Below, piece after piece: positions 1 through 12,422 of a DNA stretch of 64,000 nt. The translations under genes and the position numbers were made by a program. Within the stretch, counting starts at the first letter, position 1, and the number at the start of each line of letters is the position of its first letter. The notes beneath the pieces are model-generated. The model worked only from the letters and a program-made list of their open reading frames with translations. It did no database searches and had not been told where the DNA came from. The stretch is from Agrypnia vestita. Taxonomy: Eukaryota; Arthropoda; Insecta; Trichoptera; Phryganeidae. Location: positions 1-64,000 of the forward strand of contig JADDOH010010932.1 of assembly GCA_016648135.1 (NCBI GenBank). Direction: 5' to 3'.

Positions 1-545
1 GATCGGGACCGCATTCAGGAGCACGATGGCATTACTAACATCATCATTCTCATCATTCACCACCTTTTCTAAACTTGCTGTATACAGAGACCTTCGGGGT
101 TCTCCCTTCCCGGCCAGCGAGAAACATATCAGGAATTACACAATCAACTGTAATAATCATGCTGTTTTACCATCATTTAATATCTCTAGTCAATAAGACT
201 ACACCGTGGGATCAATCACATCAACTATATTTGGCGATGCTAACATGGCTCTGACTGACGCGCTCAAGGGAGAGTCTTTTCCAGTCACACAGTTAGTTCA
301 TTCAGCCCTTTAATCAGCAGTAAACATCATAATAATCCGGCTCATGTAGCCGCAACGTGGGATCCTCATCATATACACCAGTCAATTTGACTGCCCAGCG
401 GGACAATATACAAACCTTAATATCAGACGCGGGATTTCTTCCTGATGTGTTTGTCGCCGGGAGGCGAGGACTTCGGGGGATTCCAGCAGGAGCAATAGAG
501 TCTCGGCTTGATCTTGGTCTGCAGCTTAGTGTGGGAGGTTATGTC
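1..545. repeat. diverged dispersed repeat, copy 1
   Basis: This stretch shares ordered blocks with 19381-19935. The best blocks are around 425-500 here and 19675-19755 there: both have a CAGA(C/T)GCG core, then TTCCTGATGTGT, then a CGCCGG block, then ACTTCG followed by GGGAT. Weaker agreement lies upstream, for example an ATGG..C.G..TGACGC block at 245 and 19561. The 63-codon frame inside it has no recognisable domain and is not called. Family unknown; the left end is cut by the window edge. The similarity was seen by eye and is only moderate. Confidence 0.4.
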
Positions 546-2504
546 TAAACAGGAGTTAACCACCGGATGAGGCGATGCTCTGGGGCCGCATCCCCCTCCC
601 CCCTACAGGGGGGGGGGGCATCTAGAATCCACGGTTGAACAGAAGTGGTTAGACACTTCTTAAATTTCACTTACAAATCTGTATCTTCCATTCCCTTAGA
701 ATCTCGGGCTGCGATAATGTCAGACAAAGCTTGCCCTGAGCCTCTGTTGCGCCTAGTTGTTGTGAATATATATATGTTTGTCTTCCCCTACTATGTACTA
801 TGAACAGATTGAGCAGATTGGACAACGTGAGACGCGCTATCGGTAGGTTTCTTACTTGTGTTTTGAATATGACGTATGCTATTATATCTTGTAAATCTGT
901 CATAAATGGGTGCCGCATGTGGTTGTGCTGACACTGTTCTAAGCTGCTATTATGAGATGTTGATAATCAATGCGGGCGGACTCTTTAGCGTATGCCGTTA
1001 ACTTGGCAACGATTGTATTGTTTTATATTACAGTATTTTAACCCCGATGGTATTATAGTTATGGCGGTTCAATGTAAGGGAGTTTTGCTACTAGCGTTTA
1101 TTCCTAGGCTACGCCGCATATAATTGGCTTTTAGGCCAACTCCGGACGTGGACGATATCGGCTATCTCTCATATAGGCGAAACTGTAGAGTTCTAGAGCG
1201 GTTTCTAGAAAGACGAGTACGGATTAGTTACGTGCGTTTGTTATTTCCATAGTTAGGTAAGAATTCGATCTATATTAGTCTAGTCGCGTTAATAAGAATA
1301 CGAATCTCGCCACATATCAAAAGAATTTTGGATAGCTACGGACACAACGGAGGAGGAATTTTCCTAACCACTAGATAGATCACGACTGGCCAATTTTGAA
1401 AATATAAATTCTTAACAAAAAAAAAATAAATAAAATATTAGCTTTCATGTAAATATACTTCCGAAGTTCTAAGTTCAACTTAAGTTTTCATCTAGTAGCT
1501 TAAAGCATAAAGTGTGTGCTTAAAAGTCCCAAAAGCTGTAATAAAGCTCAATTCGGTAGCTTAAAGTCTCAAGCTTTGGGCTTTTCGTAAAACTTACATT
1601 ATTAAACTTTATAGTTAGGTATTTAGCTTAGGTGTACAGGTAGGTACGGTTACAACCTCTCTATAAAGCTTTACATCCCTATCCCAATAATTTCTCCATT
1701 CCACAATCCGTGTACAAACATAATTGAAAATTATATAATATTCATATTGAATTCAAATAGTATGAAAGGAAACCTTTAAAAAGATATAAAACATAAAAAT
1801 TGATGAACTTCAAGATAAGCCAGTGATAACACGTATAAAAAAAAATTGAGTCATGATAATGAGTATTCTCATAACTAATTAACTATCTATCAGTTTGTGT
1901 TTTTAAGTGCGTGTGTGCAATATATACAAAGAAAAGGAATGAATTAAATATTTTTATATTTATTTGAGATATTTTATAATTATATTTATTAGAAAACAAT
2001 TTCTTAACAGTGTTCTTGGATAATTTCGGTAAATACTAGTTTTGTATTAGTTTTTTTTAAATTGATTTTGTTGATAATTAATCGAAATGCAAAATGCTTT
2101 AAATAATTACCACTAGACACCTCCACCTGCACATAAACAACCCTCAGCAGTCATCTACAATAACAGAACAAACATATTTATAAATGTTGCAAAATTGGCC
2201 TTTTCACCATCACAAAGAATGAAAGGTGTCGATGACTTATTCATTAGCAAGATGGCAGCGTCACATTGACACATGTCGGATCATCGATCTCTTAATAACT
2301 CTCTGCTTCAGCGTTCAGTAAATCTCACAGGACACCAATCTCTTGGCCCTGAAGATTTCCCAGCGACGGCACTTTTTCTTGTGAGAATATTATAAGATTG
2401 AAGACACGTTTTTGTACCCCCATCAGCGAATAATCTGGATGACCACTGATGATTAAATTAGGGGAATCAAAAAATAAGGGGTCTTAAATGTAACGGAAAT
2501 AAAG
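546..2504. other. unassigned AT-rich sequence
   Basis: No gene or repeat family recognised. The only structured item is a C-tract followed four bases later by a G-tract of about ten (588-620), which could form a small hairpin and is a likely site of sequencing error. Confidence 0.6.
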
Positions 2505-3075
2505 TAAAAGGTAAAGTAATTATTTGGGCAGCAAAATTTCCCAAGATGGCCGCTCAGAGGCTGACATCATAAGCAGAATACAATAGGCAAGAGTCGCTTT
2601 CAACAAAAAATCTAAAATCCTTGAATCCCCCAACATAGATATAAAGGTTCGAAAAAACTTGATTAAAACTCTTGTCTGGAGTGAACTGATGTATGGCAGC
2701 GAAACATGGACCATCGGCCAGCGATCGTTGAGATATGGTGCTACAGGCGAGGATCTCAGAATATATACGAAACGATGAGGTGTTGAGCAGGGTGGGTGAA
2801 AAGAGACGGCTCCTTAACAGAATCACCCAACACCGATCATTTTGGATAGGTCATAATATAAGGCATCCGGGCCTGCTTTTAACCATCATCGAGGGAAATG
2901 TTGAAGGCAACAAGCGGAGAGGCCGCCCGAGATTAAGCTACGTAGACCAGAGTATCGTAGATGTGCGCTGTAGCACCAACTAATAAATGAAGAGGCTGGC
3001 AGGTGACAGAGAGGAGTGGAGAAAGCGAGTGTTTCTTGCAGACCAATTCTAGGATTGCGACCAAAAAAAAAAGTA
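2505..3075 (+). pseudogene. LINE reverse transcriptase C-terminal remnant (family 1, copy 1)
   Basis: The 3' end of a non-LTR retrotransposon ORF2, downstream of the RT palm. Reading across frames gives ISQDGRSEADI, then VRKNLIKTLVW and LMYGSETWTIG (the conserved post-RT segment of endonuclease/RT proteins), then IRNDEVLSRVGEKRRLLNRI and a GRPRLSYVDQ motif before a short A-rich tail at about 3063. Several stops and a deletion after the TIGQ motif show it is dead. A second copy at 55918-56575 is close to identical over about 550 bp but keeps the block lost here. It is 5'-truncated, as usual for LINE insertions. Clade not assigned. Confidence 0.8.
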
Positions 3076-3239
3076 AATTAATTGGAAGGTAAACAGGTAC
3101 TGTAGTGTGGACTGTGTATGGTAAAAGATGAGGGCAATTCATTCTTGAATAACTAAAGCGGATGATGGTTAAACTCGATGGATAGGCAAACACACAATTT
3201 CACAGACATCTGTTCATAAGTGAGGGTGCTTGAAGCCGA

Positions 3240-3400
3240 GACAACATTTCATCACCAATGAGAATGTTCCAGAGGTGGCTGTTGATATTTGGTGATAATT
3301 AATGCAGAGTGATAATGGCGTTGGTGATGAAATTGCTCCGGAAGTGGCAGTTGATATTTGGTGATAATTAATGCCGGGCGATAATGTTTTTACTGTCGAG
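3240..3400. repeat. 69-bp tandem duplication
   Basis: The block GTTGATATTTGGTGATAATT occurs at 3281 and again at 3350, with similar flanks (CCAGAGGTGGCT versus CCGGAAGTGGCA), giving a period of 69 bp and about two diverged units. Confidence 0.75.
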
Positions 3401-4384
3401 CTGTTAAATGTGAACTGTGGTAGATGGGTATGAAAATGAGGGAGAGGTGGGGGGGGGAGTGACGCAAATGTCAACATATTCACGAACTTTATTCGAAGCA
3501 AGTGTCATATAGTAAATATCGAACAACCACAAATGTAAGAAACTAACTATCATCGTAATATTGTCACACAAGATCTTTGATGCGAGATGTAATGTTTTGA
3601 AATTGGGTCCATCATTTTGAAACTCCCCGAATTATAATTACATAAAAATATTTTCAAATTCGATTCATATTTATTGATGTGGAGATTTCACGAAGCGGAA
3701 GATACTTACATCATGACAAAAATACACGACAAATAAATATTTGAATTGCTTAAAAATATGATCAAGATAGAATCAATATTTATTCGACACATACATTGAT
3801 TGATAAAGATAGTTCGGTAAATAGTGATACAGATTCATTAAAAGTTCATAACTAGACCCTTCAAAGGGTGGAATTCCGCCCCAATCCCATTTAAAAGCTC
3901 ATTTAGACCAGTAGATATCTTTTATTGGATCCACTGTAACGTGGGAGCGTGGCTCGAGTAGCCTAGCAACACCCAACCCTGTCCTAGATTCAAGGGGAAA
4001 TTTTTCATATTTTGCCTTTCCCACAATCTTTAAAGAAATTATTCATAGTGTGCCTAAACTTATTTAATTGTCGTAACCTTCAACCGTTTTGTGAAAATAT
4101 TTATTGTGAATTATCGGCCAATATAAAATCGATTGACCGTAAATATTATATTACTATGTTGTATTTTCACTGCCTTTTAAGTTCACCATATTTACGGAGT
4201 TTATTGAGTAATATGAACGATATTTGCAAAGACCATGAACGTCTTAAGTAGGAATTGATGGTATCTTGTGACTTAATGAGATATAATTTCGAAAAAGTGG
4301 AACAACTTATTTCCTTGAAGAAAAATGGAGCATTGATCGAAATTTAATTTAATGGTAATTGAAATTTAAGAATGTTCTTAAATT
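3401..4384. other. unassigned sequence
   Basis: No gene, RNA or repeat recognised. The 79-codon frame at 4012-4251 is AT-rich and has no motif. Confidence 0.55.
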
Positions 4385-4835
4385 TTCACGGCCACTCAGA
4401 ATCTTCTGGTTTGTGTCTTCTGGGGTATTATGCCGTGTTATTACGACCTTTCTGGCTGACGCTTCGGAACCCATTGCAGGGTCCATCATCATGGTTGATG
4501 TGTTATCGTCCCGTGTAAAAGCAGGGTGAGAGGTGTCAATGTGTGTTAAGTACTGGCTAACAATACCGTGTCGAAAGCTTGGTGTTTCTGTGTTTATGTG
4601 TTACGTGGCAATACCGTATCGGAGTCATGTGTTATCTTGTGTTGTGTGTATGTTTCATCTATTGTCTGATCACTATCTCTGCGGCAGAGAGAGAGAGAGA
4701 CTTAACCACAACACCAACACTCACAACAACACATCAACCCTGATGATGGACCATGCAATGGGTTCCGAAACTCGGCCAGAAAGGTCTTAATAATACGGCA
4801 TAATACCTCAGAAGACACAATGCAGAAGATTAATT
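4385..4835. mobile_element. inverted-repeat element, Penelope/hammerhead-like family, copy 1
   Basis: Two arms of about 110 bp (about 4399-4511 and 4727-4834) are inverted copies of each other around a loop of about 215 bp that contains a (GA)n run. Shared blocks include TTCTGGTTTGTGTCTTCTGG, the TATTATGCCGT block and GACCTTTCTGG. The right arm carries CTGATGA (4740-4746) and GAAAC (4767-4771) around a short stem, an arrangement like a hammerhead core. Copies: 8214-8340 and 28786-29012. No protein is encoded; the 85- and 103-codon frames here are by-products of the arms. Confidence 0.65.
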
Positions 4836-5559
4836 GAAATTTGTTATTTAATACAGTGAGAATTACGACAATCAGGCCTAAATAATTATCGTTCAACATG
4901 ATGACTTGTAGTCGCACATCCTTATCATCTAATATAGTGAAGGTGATGACTATTAAGCATATATACTTGTCTTCCAATATACTGAGGATGATAGTGGCTA
5001 GACATATGTACATACTCTTATGAATGGATCGCAGTGATTAAAAAACAATTAATGTGACTAAATGCTAAAGGGGCTTAAATATAAGGCAAGTAATAAAAAG
5101 TATGACAGTCAAGACACTGCTGAGTCTAATATTTTTGTGTGCAACGAAAACCGGGACAGTCAAAAACAGACACGAGAAAAAGTTTAATTCGAATCATGCT
5201 GTCGGAGAAGGAACCCGAGAGTCTTATGGACAGAAAATAGAAAAAACTACTTTACTCAAATGATCTGGAAAAAACAAATGAATGATTATAACACCAGGAA
5301 GATGTAGGACAGGGAACTGTGGAAGTACTTAACAAATCGAGTCTATTGAGATTATGGTCAGAATGAGTCCAAAAGAAAAATGCTTAAATAGATAGTCCAT
5401 TTAGGATAGAGCAACAAATTAATTTATAACAGATTAATCAAAGAAAATATTCAAAAGGGGTTTTTCTGGTTTGTCGTCTAAATTGAATGATTGAGGAGAG
5501 AACGATAAGATGAAATTATTGAACACACCATAACTGAGAATGTAGGTATATTACTTTTT
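4836..5559. other. unassigned sequence
   Basis: Nothing recognised. Confidence 0.5.
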
Positions 5560-5950
5560 TATTCATCATTATCCTCTTCAGCCCCTTGTCTTAGTAGGGT
5601 TGGAACCCAAAGACTCGACAAGGTGCTTCCATATTCCGTTGTCTTGGGCTGCTTCCGTAACCAGTCAAGTCTCATCCTGTTTTCATACACTTTTTTTGTT
5701 ACTTATCTGAGCTTAATCTGAGGCTACCCACAGGTCGCTTTCCTTCCGGGGTTGCCAAGAGGATACTTCTTATTACTCGTTCTTCTGGCATTCTTAGCAC
5801 ATATCCAAGCCATTTGTGAAGTCTCTACACGTAAGGGCTCCATGTGTGCGAGTGTGTGCCTTATGTTGGAACTTTTCACTCTCTCCATCAGTGTAACTCC
5901 CGCTACTCCCATTAAAAAATTCGGTAGCCTAGATCCTTGCTCTCACTCAC
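5560..5950 (-). pseudogene. LINE reverse transcriptase C-terminal remnant (family 4)
   Basis: Read on the minus strand, 5830 to 5735 gives RLHKWLGYVLRMPEERV followed by an ILLATPEGKRP segment. This matches the W-x-GHV-x-RMPE...P-x-G-x-R-x-x-G pattern at the C-terminus of non-LTR retrotransposon RT proteins. Upstream on that strand (about 5910-5830) a different frame reads MERVKSSNIRHTL, so at least one frameshift is present. The fragment is inactive and its 5' end could not be fixed. The neighbouring 62-codon open frame is the same DNA read out of frame. Confidence 0.6.
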
Positions 5951-6885
5951 TCAGTTAAGGAAGTGTTAACCGACTTCGACCATTTTATGTATAACATAAT
6001 TTTCCACGTCTTTTTGAAAGATTTTCTCGCAATATATCTCCAAAATGTGTACATGAATATTCGATGATTATAAAACTCTGCAAGTATTCAGATAAAACAC
6101 ATATTAGATGGAATTACTCGCTGGTCCATATCGCAAACTTCCATACCCTCATTCCTTCACCGGGGAAAACTTGATATCGCATATAACGGCAAAGTTGTTA
6201 CAGCGTTTCGTTTACAGTTTTAGTTCGTGGAAAGTTTTTATGGTGGGTCGTAAATTCAAATAAACTACAATGGCTTTCAAATAACTTCTCCCCCATTTGG
6301 AATCGTGCATGTAGTCTTTCAGGTGCTAATCTGCCACATGTAGCAGATTCATTGTCCTCATTACTGGATATGATGATAATCTCTACGTAGATTCCCGTAC
6401 ATAAATGGTCAAAGAGATTATATTAATGATGGATTTGGCGTGCTTCTGATTCTGCCTCACTCTTGAAACTCAAGTAGTCAAATATTTGATCATAATTTAA
6501 CTCAAGTCGTGATAACAGAGTTTATGCTCCAATTTAATAACGAATGAGATGTTTGTGGTAGAATTCTCCATGAAACTTTATCTCTTTATCTTCACGATCA
6601 GAATACTGTATTTATCTACTGCAACCTCTTCCAATGTTTGCTAATGTCTTTTGTATTCTGTGCATTCTCTTAGATCTACCTAACATCATCGAATTATCTA
6701 ACTGGTGGGTAACCACACATCTTGATGTCGTTCTTGGTTTTCAATCTACCATTTTCTTCCCCCAGCGAATGTCCATTTTTCGATAGAGCTGTCCACAACC
6801 CACTGCAACTACATCTTGCGTACTCTTTGAGAAAGGTGGGAGATTTAGACAATTTGGCGAATCTTTTCATTCCGTGTGTGATCGT
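5951..6885. other. unassigned sequence
   Basis: No gene or repeat recognised. Confidence 0.5.
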
Positions 6886-7132
6886 CTATGAAAATTCCCA
6901 GCACTGCTTTTTTCACTCTTGGCAATGTAATTTTAGTCAATATTCACATTATAAGCAAGCTATTTTATGTCTTTGAGTCTATTATATTTAAGTCTATGAA
7001 AATTCCCAGCACTGCTTTTTCCTTAGCTCACTGTTTCCCTTTTGGTTTATGCATTACTCTTTAGCATCTCTTCTTTTCACTCTTGGCAATGTAATTTTAA
7101 TCAATATTCACATTAGAGGCAAGCTATTTTAC
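6886..7132. repeat. interrupted direct duplication
   Basis: CTATGAAAATTCCCAGCACT occurs at about 6889 and 6995. In the first copy it runs directly into TTTCACTCTTGGCAATG and CAATATTCACATTA. In the second copy the two parts are separated by about 55 bp (about 7018-7073). This is either a deletion in copy one or an insertion in copy two. Confidence 0.75.
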
Positions 7133-7789
7133 CTCATTTTCAAAGGGTAAGAGTTGAGGTAAGGTTTGTGGAATTCTTAATCACTTTTAATAACATGCGT
7201 TTAATCTGCTGTTCACATTAACTACTACTTCTGCTACTTGCATTTTATTATCTTCACCCGACTTCACCTCGTTTCTTTCTTTGATCTTTTGCGCTCTGGA
7301 TTTCTCCAAAAACATATGATTGTACAAATGTATCGGTGGAGTAACCGAAAGTTTCTGCCAACACACTTACAAAACGTTACCGCTTATAGCGGAAATTAAT
7401 ACTGTTCTCAAAAGTTGTACTCAAAAGACGCCACTTACTTCGAGTTGTAGCGTGTCACAGATGGTTTCATTTTGCATAGTTCGTGGAACGGATTCTTTGT
7501 TGCTACGGAGCAGATTGTTGCTGGAACCGTTGAAGATTGTATGAGAACATTGGCAGCTTTGTTCGACACGGATAAAGGTGGAGCCTTCCACGCGATTAGG
7601 GGTAAATTAGGTACCTACCCATTCGAAACAATAATCTGCAATATTCTGGAAGCACTCACGGGGATAATATCTCAGTGGGGGACTAAACGGCTAACTACTT
7701 TCGATAGCGCAGAATCAAATCTTAATATTTTGACAATCAATACTTTTATGAATATAAGAATATTTTTGTATCATTGTTATTCAATAATC
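7133..7789. other. unassigned sequence
   Basis: Contains overlapping open frames of 74 and 113 codons (7320-7544, 7472-7813) with no recognisable domain. Not called as genes. Confidence 0.45.
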
Positions 7790-7835
7790 ATTTATTTATT
7801 TATTAATAATTAACGCCATAGTGGGCTTTTACAGT
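7790..7835 (-). mobile_element. LINE 3'-end remnant with terminal hairpin
   Basis: On the minus strand this reads TGTAAAAGCCC, a short loop, TGGCG, then a tail of repeated AATA units. It matches the 3' ends at 9291 (+), 27863 (-), 49792 (+) and 58168 (-). Only the terminus is recognisable. Confidence 0.55.
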
Positions 7836-7984
7836 ACAATAAAATTAAAATGATTTTTATATACCTAACATAAAACGAATTTTACAGTAAATAATTAAAA
7901 ATTATAATATAAATAGAACATATTTAAGATAAATGAACAATATAAAATGAACACTAGACATTAACAATATATATATGTACAATT

Positions 7985-8180
7985 AAAATAAAGAGGAGTA
8001 GCTTGTTGGTCCTGTGCTTAGGACTCTCGCCTCGTGATCCAAAGGTCGCGGGTTCGAACCTCACTCCAGACCAGCAAGTTAGTCCTATTTTCATAGCACA
8101 AGCGTTTAGCTTAGTTTGAAAATAGTAAGAATATTGATGTGACACGTATTACGTGTTCGCATCTCTATTTAAAAAAAAAG
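7985..8180 (+). mobile_element. tRNA-derived SINE-like element (SINE-A), copy 1
   Basis: The head has a tRNA-like promoter: GTAGCTTGTTGGTCCTGTGC resembles an A box region, and GGTCGCGGGTTCGAACCTC contains a near-perfect B box (GGTTCGAAC). The body (CCTATTTTCATAGCAC, then GCGTTTAGCTTA and ATATTGATG) and an A-rich tail are shared with 54005-54200, and a shortened copy lies at 15060-15160. It does not fold as a complete tRNA, so it is called a SINE rather than a tRNA gene. Confidence 0.75.
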
Positions 8181-8213
8181 ATAATTTAACCAATATACCA
8201 GATAAATAAGATT

Positions 8214-8340
8214 ATTCTGTGTATAATTTTCTGGGATATTCTGCCTCTCTGGCCAGAAAGGTCAAATATACACGGCAGAATATCCCAGAAAACTATACAC
8301 AGAATATTCTGAACGCCCGTGAAAACCTAAGGACATTTTT
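8214..8340. mobile_element. 32-bp perfect-arm inverted repeat with Penelope/hammerhead-like family end
   Basis: Arms 8214-8245 and 8274-8305 are near-perfect reverse complements (ATTCTGTGTATA and GATATTCTGCC blocks) around a 28-bp loop holding GGCCAGAAAGGTC. The flank CCCGTGAAAACCTAAG (about 8316-8331) matches the outer end of the elements at 4385 and 28786. Probably a shortened, rearranged copy of that family. Confidence 0.6.
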
Positions 8341-9149
8341 AAATAAGATTAGAAGATAAAATAAACCAAAAAATAAATATAAAAGATAAAATAAAAACAT
8401 ACTTAAAAGGAAAATGACCAACAATTACGATACTTTAAAATTAAAAAAATGTGTTTAATTCATCGGGAACAAAACATAAGTAAAAATTCAGTCCATTAAA
8501 CTGTAATTAATTATATTTGTATATTTTGCCTGATTATTTGATTATCACCAAAAACACTTTTTTCAGCTATAACTTTTGTCATTTATCCTACGGTATGGTG
8601 ATTTTTGACGCAAATGCGGCTATTTATATACCTTTAAGTAATACAATATATTTTGAAAATGAATAATGTTTCTCCCCAGATATATATCAACAGATAATAC
8701 GTAAAGTCATGTGGCGTATATAACTCAATTAGAGCAATTAATAAAGTGATTTATTGTGCCGCCAAATGTGTACGAAGTGTGTGTAATAAACAAGCGAATT
8801 GTGTTTTAATCGCCCAATTTCTAAACTAAATGGTAACAATGGTACACGTTTCTACAGGGCTGGACTATACCCACGGTTTTTTAGGCCCAAGGCCTGGGAA
8901 CAATGCAATATGACTGTATAAAAATGCATATAAGCGTTATGCAATCACATTGCATAAAACTTAAATGCTTATATTATATTTGTAATAATCTGTTGTTATT
9001 TTTATAATAAAAGTAGCTTTGGAAATAAATGATACCGAATATTGTTAAATTATAGATGATTCTGGATCTTAATTATTTCGCCAATGAAATGGGCTTGAAA
9101 ATGAATTTCAAAGAATAAACTTAATATGCTGTCACAGCCTAAATGGTAT
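8341..9149. other. unassigned AT-rich sequence
   Basis: Nothing recognised. Confidence 0.5.
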
Positions 9150-9345
9150 TGTTAGAAGAATATATGTTTTTCTGTATTATTATTATTATTATTATTAACT
9201 TTTAACTATTATTATTGTAACTTTTAACTGTATTTTAATTTTAACTGTCTTATGTAATTTTAAAAAAAAATTATTTTGTATATTGTAAAAGCCCATAAGG
9301 GCGTTAAATAAATAAATAAAAATAAATAAATAAATTAAATATATA
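9150..9345 (+). mobile_element. LINE 3' UTR and tail, hairpin family
   Basis: Only the 3' untranslated end remains: TTA-rich sequence, then TGTAAAA, the hairpin GCCC-ATAA-GGGC (9291-9302) and a tail of AATA repeats. It is collinear with the minus-strand element at 27845-28260, sharing TTTTAACTGTCTTATGT upstream of the hairpin, so the two are one subfamily. No ORF2 sequence is left. Confidence 0.75.
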
Positions 9346-10916
9346 TATATATATTGGAATATTTCAAGAAAAATCATCCCTAGATCATGTCCTGAATTTG
9401 ATGGTAAAAATGTTGACCAGCAAAAGTGGGCTAAGGAGAAGTTTCGGATGAGCATTTACAAACCTGACAGCAATTTAAGGACGAGTGTATATACGGGTGT
9501 AATCAGTGAATTATTTCTGTATTGATAAGATTATTCATGTAAGATTATTCTATCCAAATAAACAAACGCATAAAGTTTGTGAATGATCAAAGCTGGAAAT
9601 CTCTCCGACTGAAAAAAGACCCATGAGAGAATATGACAAAAAACAAGATCGCCAACTATCCAGTCCGTAGAGGTCGCATGTTCATTTATAATACTCTTTA
9701 AGTACTTTTCGTTATCGTTAATCATGTGGCATATGTTTTTAGCGCGTGTTTGACTCAAGAAAGTACCTACCGACAAACGAGAAGTTTTCCAGTGCAAAAC
9801 TGAGCGATTTAAGCAACTTGCATCAGTAAGTAAGAGACAAGACAAAAGTGTAGCGAAGATTAAAGAAAGAATTTAGTGAATTAGTGTGTGAAATAATCTA
9901 GAAACATTTGGAGTGAATTTAAGAACAGTGTTCCAATTAAATTCTTGTCCAGTGACGTTTTAAATAAAACTTCATTTTATTTTAAGTGTTCCATTTGTGA
10001 CTATATTATTGTTTTTGACAGACTTTCCAGGGGCTCTAATTTTCTTAATCCGGTTCTACTTGATACACGATAGTTTCTAAGATAAAATTCAAGAAATGGC
10101 TCTTAGGGGCAGCATTATTAAAATTAAGTACAGAACTGTTTTAATATTCGAAGAATGCAGTTGGTTGGTCGACACATCCCTATGCTCAGCTTACCGGATA
10201 GCCGGGTAACTACTATTGCCAGGTAACCGCTTCGGGTTTCCGAGATATGAACATTGGATGGTGGAAATAGATATTGAGTGGAAGTAGGAATTTTCTGCAC
10301 GGCCGTAACAGAAAATGAAAATGTTACCATTCTAGAAAATAAAAATACAGATAGGCTTTTCCCGGTAAAACAAAGGATTGCGATGTTTAAAACCCCGAAT
10401 CAAAAATCGAGAACTTTTATCTTTTTGAAAAATTAATCAATAAAAAAATTATAGTATTTACCATAACAAATCTTTCGTAATTATTAAATGTAATTGCTTA
10501 TCAGTCATATTTTACGAACATCATGTAGCATCTTCTCATCATTATAACTAATCTGTATATACTTGAAAATTAATTTATGTATCTACAATTCTTGTCCATG
10601 GTGAATTATTTAAATAAAAATTAACCTTGGTTAAAACAAAGTGTGAATTATATTATTTATAAAATGGGGCCAAAAAGTAAATTGATCACATAATTCCCTG
10701 TTTTTGGGAGCTAAAATAATTAATTTTATTATGTAATAAACATGTTCTAAAACCATTCTCTGGGGTACTCAGTATTTCTCTTTTCCGGCTTTACTGAAAT
10801 TAATTTCTACACTGAAGCTAATTTTGCAATTACCTTAGATTTTACGACTGCTTCGAAGTACAAACTACTATAAAATTGCAGATTATTTATTACAAGGCAA
10901 TCTACTTATCACATTG
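9346..10916. other. unassigned sequence
   Basis: No gene or repeat recognised on either strand; frames up to 104 codons lack motifs. Confidence 0.5.
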
Positions 10917-10924
10917 CCTACAAT

Positions 10925-11792
10925 CAGTGGCGTGCAGTGGGTATAAACTTAGGTTATGTTGTGACCGACTATATACCTATATTAGAAATATATATATATA
11001 AGCATATACCTATAAGGGTATATACATTTTTAATTTTTTTAAACTATATATAATGAACTATTTTGAGTAGCTTCAATCCACAAAAATAACTGCACTATAA
11101 AAGAAATATTTTAAACAATATTTTCTAAATAAATAAATATTTTATATAGGAATAGCTAATACGGCGAAAAATTCCAACATATTTCGAAGACGATTTATAT
11201 ATAATTAAATCGGGAACAATACTAATTTCAGATATACGTTTCTTTTCACAAAAATAAATCAAACATTTTATGATATCATTATACGACAGATGACAGATGA
11301 TATTTGTCGTATTCGTATTTACATTTACAACAGAAAAGACATAAAATTTACACCGAAAGTTTTGGGTGGAATTTGTAAAAAATAACATTTCATCATGACG
11401 TGCGCCTGGCATATGACCTTTCGAAGAAGGACGCTACTACACAAAACTTGCAGCATTAAAAAAAAAAGGTTTTTTTCTAGATTTGACTATACCTGTGGAA
11501 CAAATTGAGAGGCGAAATAAATGAAGAATTGACATGAAGTTAAGCGCAGAAAAGTCGGAAATAAAACTTCTAGCCGTAAGGACGAATTACAGCTAGAATT
11601 TTAAATCGAAAAAAAAACAGATACCTCACGTTAAATGGAAACGTCAGAAATAAAACTTCTAGCCGTAGGACGAAATACGGCTAGAATTTTAAATCAACAT
11701 TTTCTTAAGATAAGGATTATTTATTTAATGTTTGTTTCTCAGAATCTTTACTAACGCACAGCTTTTTTGCTTGTATGCGCTGCACGCCACTG
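10925..11792. mobile_element. non-autonomous hAT-type element with 8-bp target duplication
   Basis: The ends are inverted repeats CAGTGGCGTGCAG (13 bp perfect; 10925-10937 and 11780-11792), the start typical of hAT transposons. Flanking 8-mers CCTACAAT (10917-10924) and ACTACAAT (11793-11800) agree at 7 of 8 positions, as expected of a hAT target site. The 868-bp interior encodes no transposase, so any movement would need a transposase from elsewhere. It contains an 89-bp internal duplication (see 11545). Confidence 0.8.
11545..11700. repeat. 89-bp internal duplication with hairpin units
   Basis: ATAAAACTTCTAGCCGTA occurs at 11561 and 11650, each followed by GCTAGAATTTTAAATC. Within each unit AGCCGTA and its complement face each other (TACGGCT in the second), making a short stem. 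It lies inside the hAT element near its right end, where subterminal transposase-binding repeats are often found. Confidence 0.7.
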
Positions 11793-11800
11793 ACTACAAT

Positions 11801-12422
11801 AATGTAATAAAATGAAAATTCAATATTGTTTTAAAACAATATTTAATTTTCCTTACCTTAATATAAGGAAATAAATGTTGTCATACACGTCACGATTATA
11901 TCTACAATGTAGAGCTCATAATCGTGGTGCAAATGAGCTAATTGTTTGAAAGTTTAAAGATGTAGGAAAACTTTGGTAGTTGGTCGAGAGTCGCTTGAAC
12001 ATGATCTCTGCTGAACACGAGACTAACTCCGAGGACCCAGAAGCTTGGGAAGGCTTAAGCTAAAATGGAATGTCCATGTACTCAATTACATGTTTGGAGA
12101 CAAGCTGGAGAGACTTAACCAATTGGAGGATAAATCCGAAAACAGAAAGACCCTCCAAGAGCTATAAAGCAAATAATGATGATGATGATTTATAAAAACA
12201 TTGGTTTGGATAAACATGCTCATGATAAACATCATAACAACATTACGAGGAAATTTTTTCTAGCGCACATCCGCTAAATATTGCCCTAACAGTAATCGTA
12301 AAATATAAGCTTTTGCCTAAAGGAAGAAATTCACAAAACTAAGCCTACTGAAGCTCAAAAAGATTTTTTCTTCATTTAAGTATTCCAAAACCACTTGAAG
12401 TGGTCTCGATCTCTGTAATTAT
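11801..12422. other. unassigned sequence
   Basis: Nothing firmly recognised. The segment 11990-12190 ends in a (GAT)n run and could be a very old LINE tail, but no RT motif supports it. Confidence 0.4.

Noticed and set aside
7472..7813. 113-codon open frame
   Set aside because: No recognisable motif, and its end runs into a LINE-type 3' terminus on the other strand.
7985..8080. Functional tRNA gene
   Set aside because: A good B box is present, but the acceptor and anticodon arms do not pair, and the segment is repeated with a SINE body at 54005.
11990..12190. LINE tail ending in (GAT)n
   Set aside because: The tail is suggestive but no RT motif could be read in any frame.
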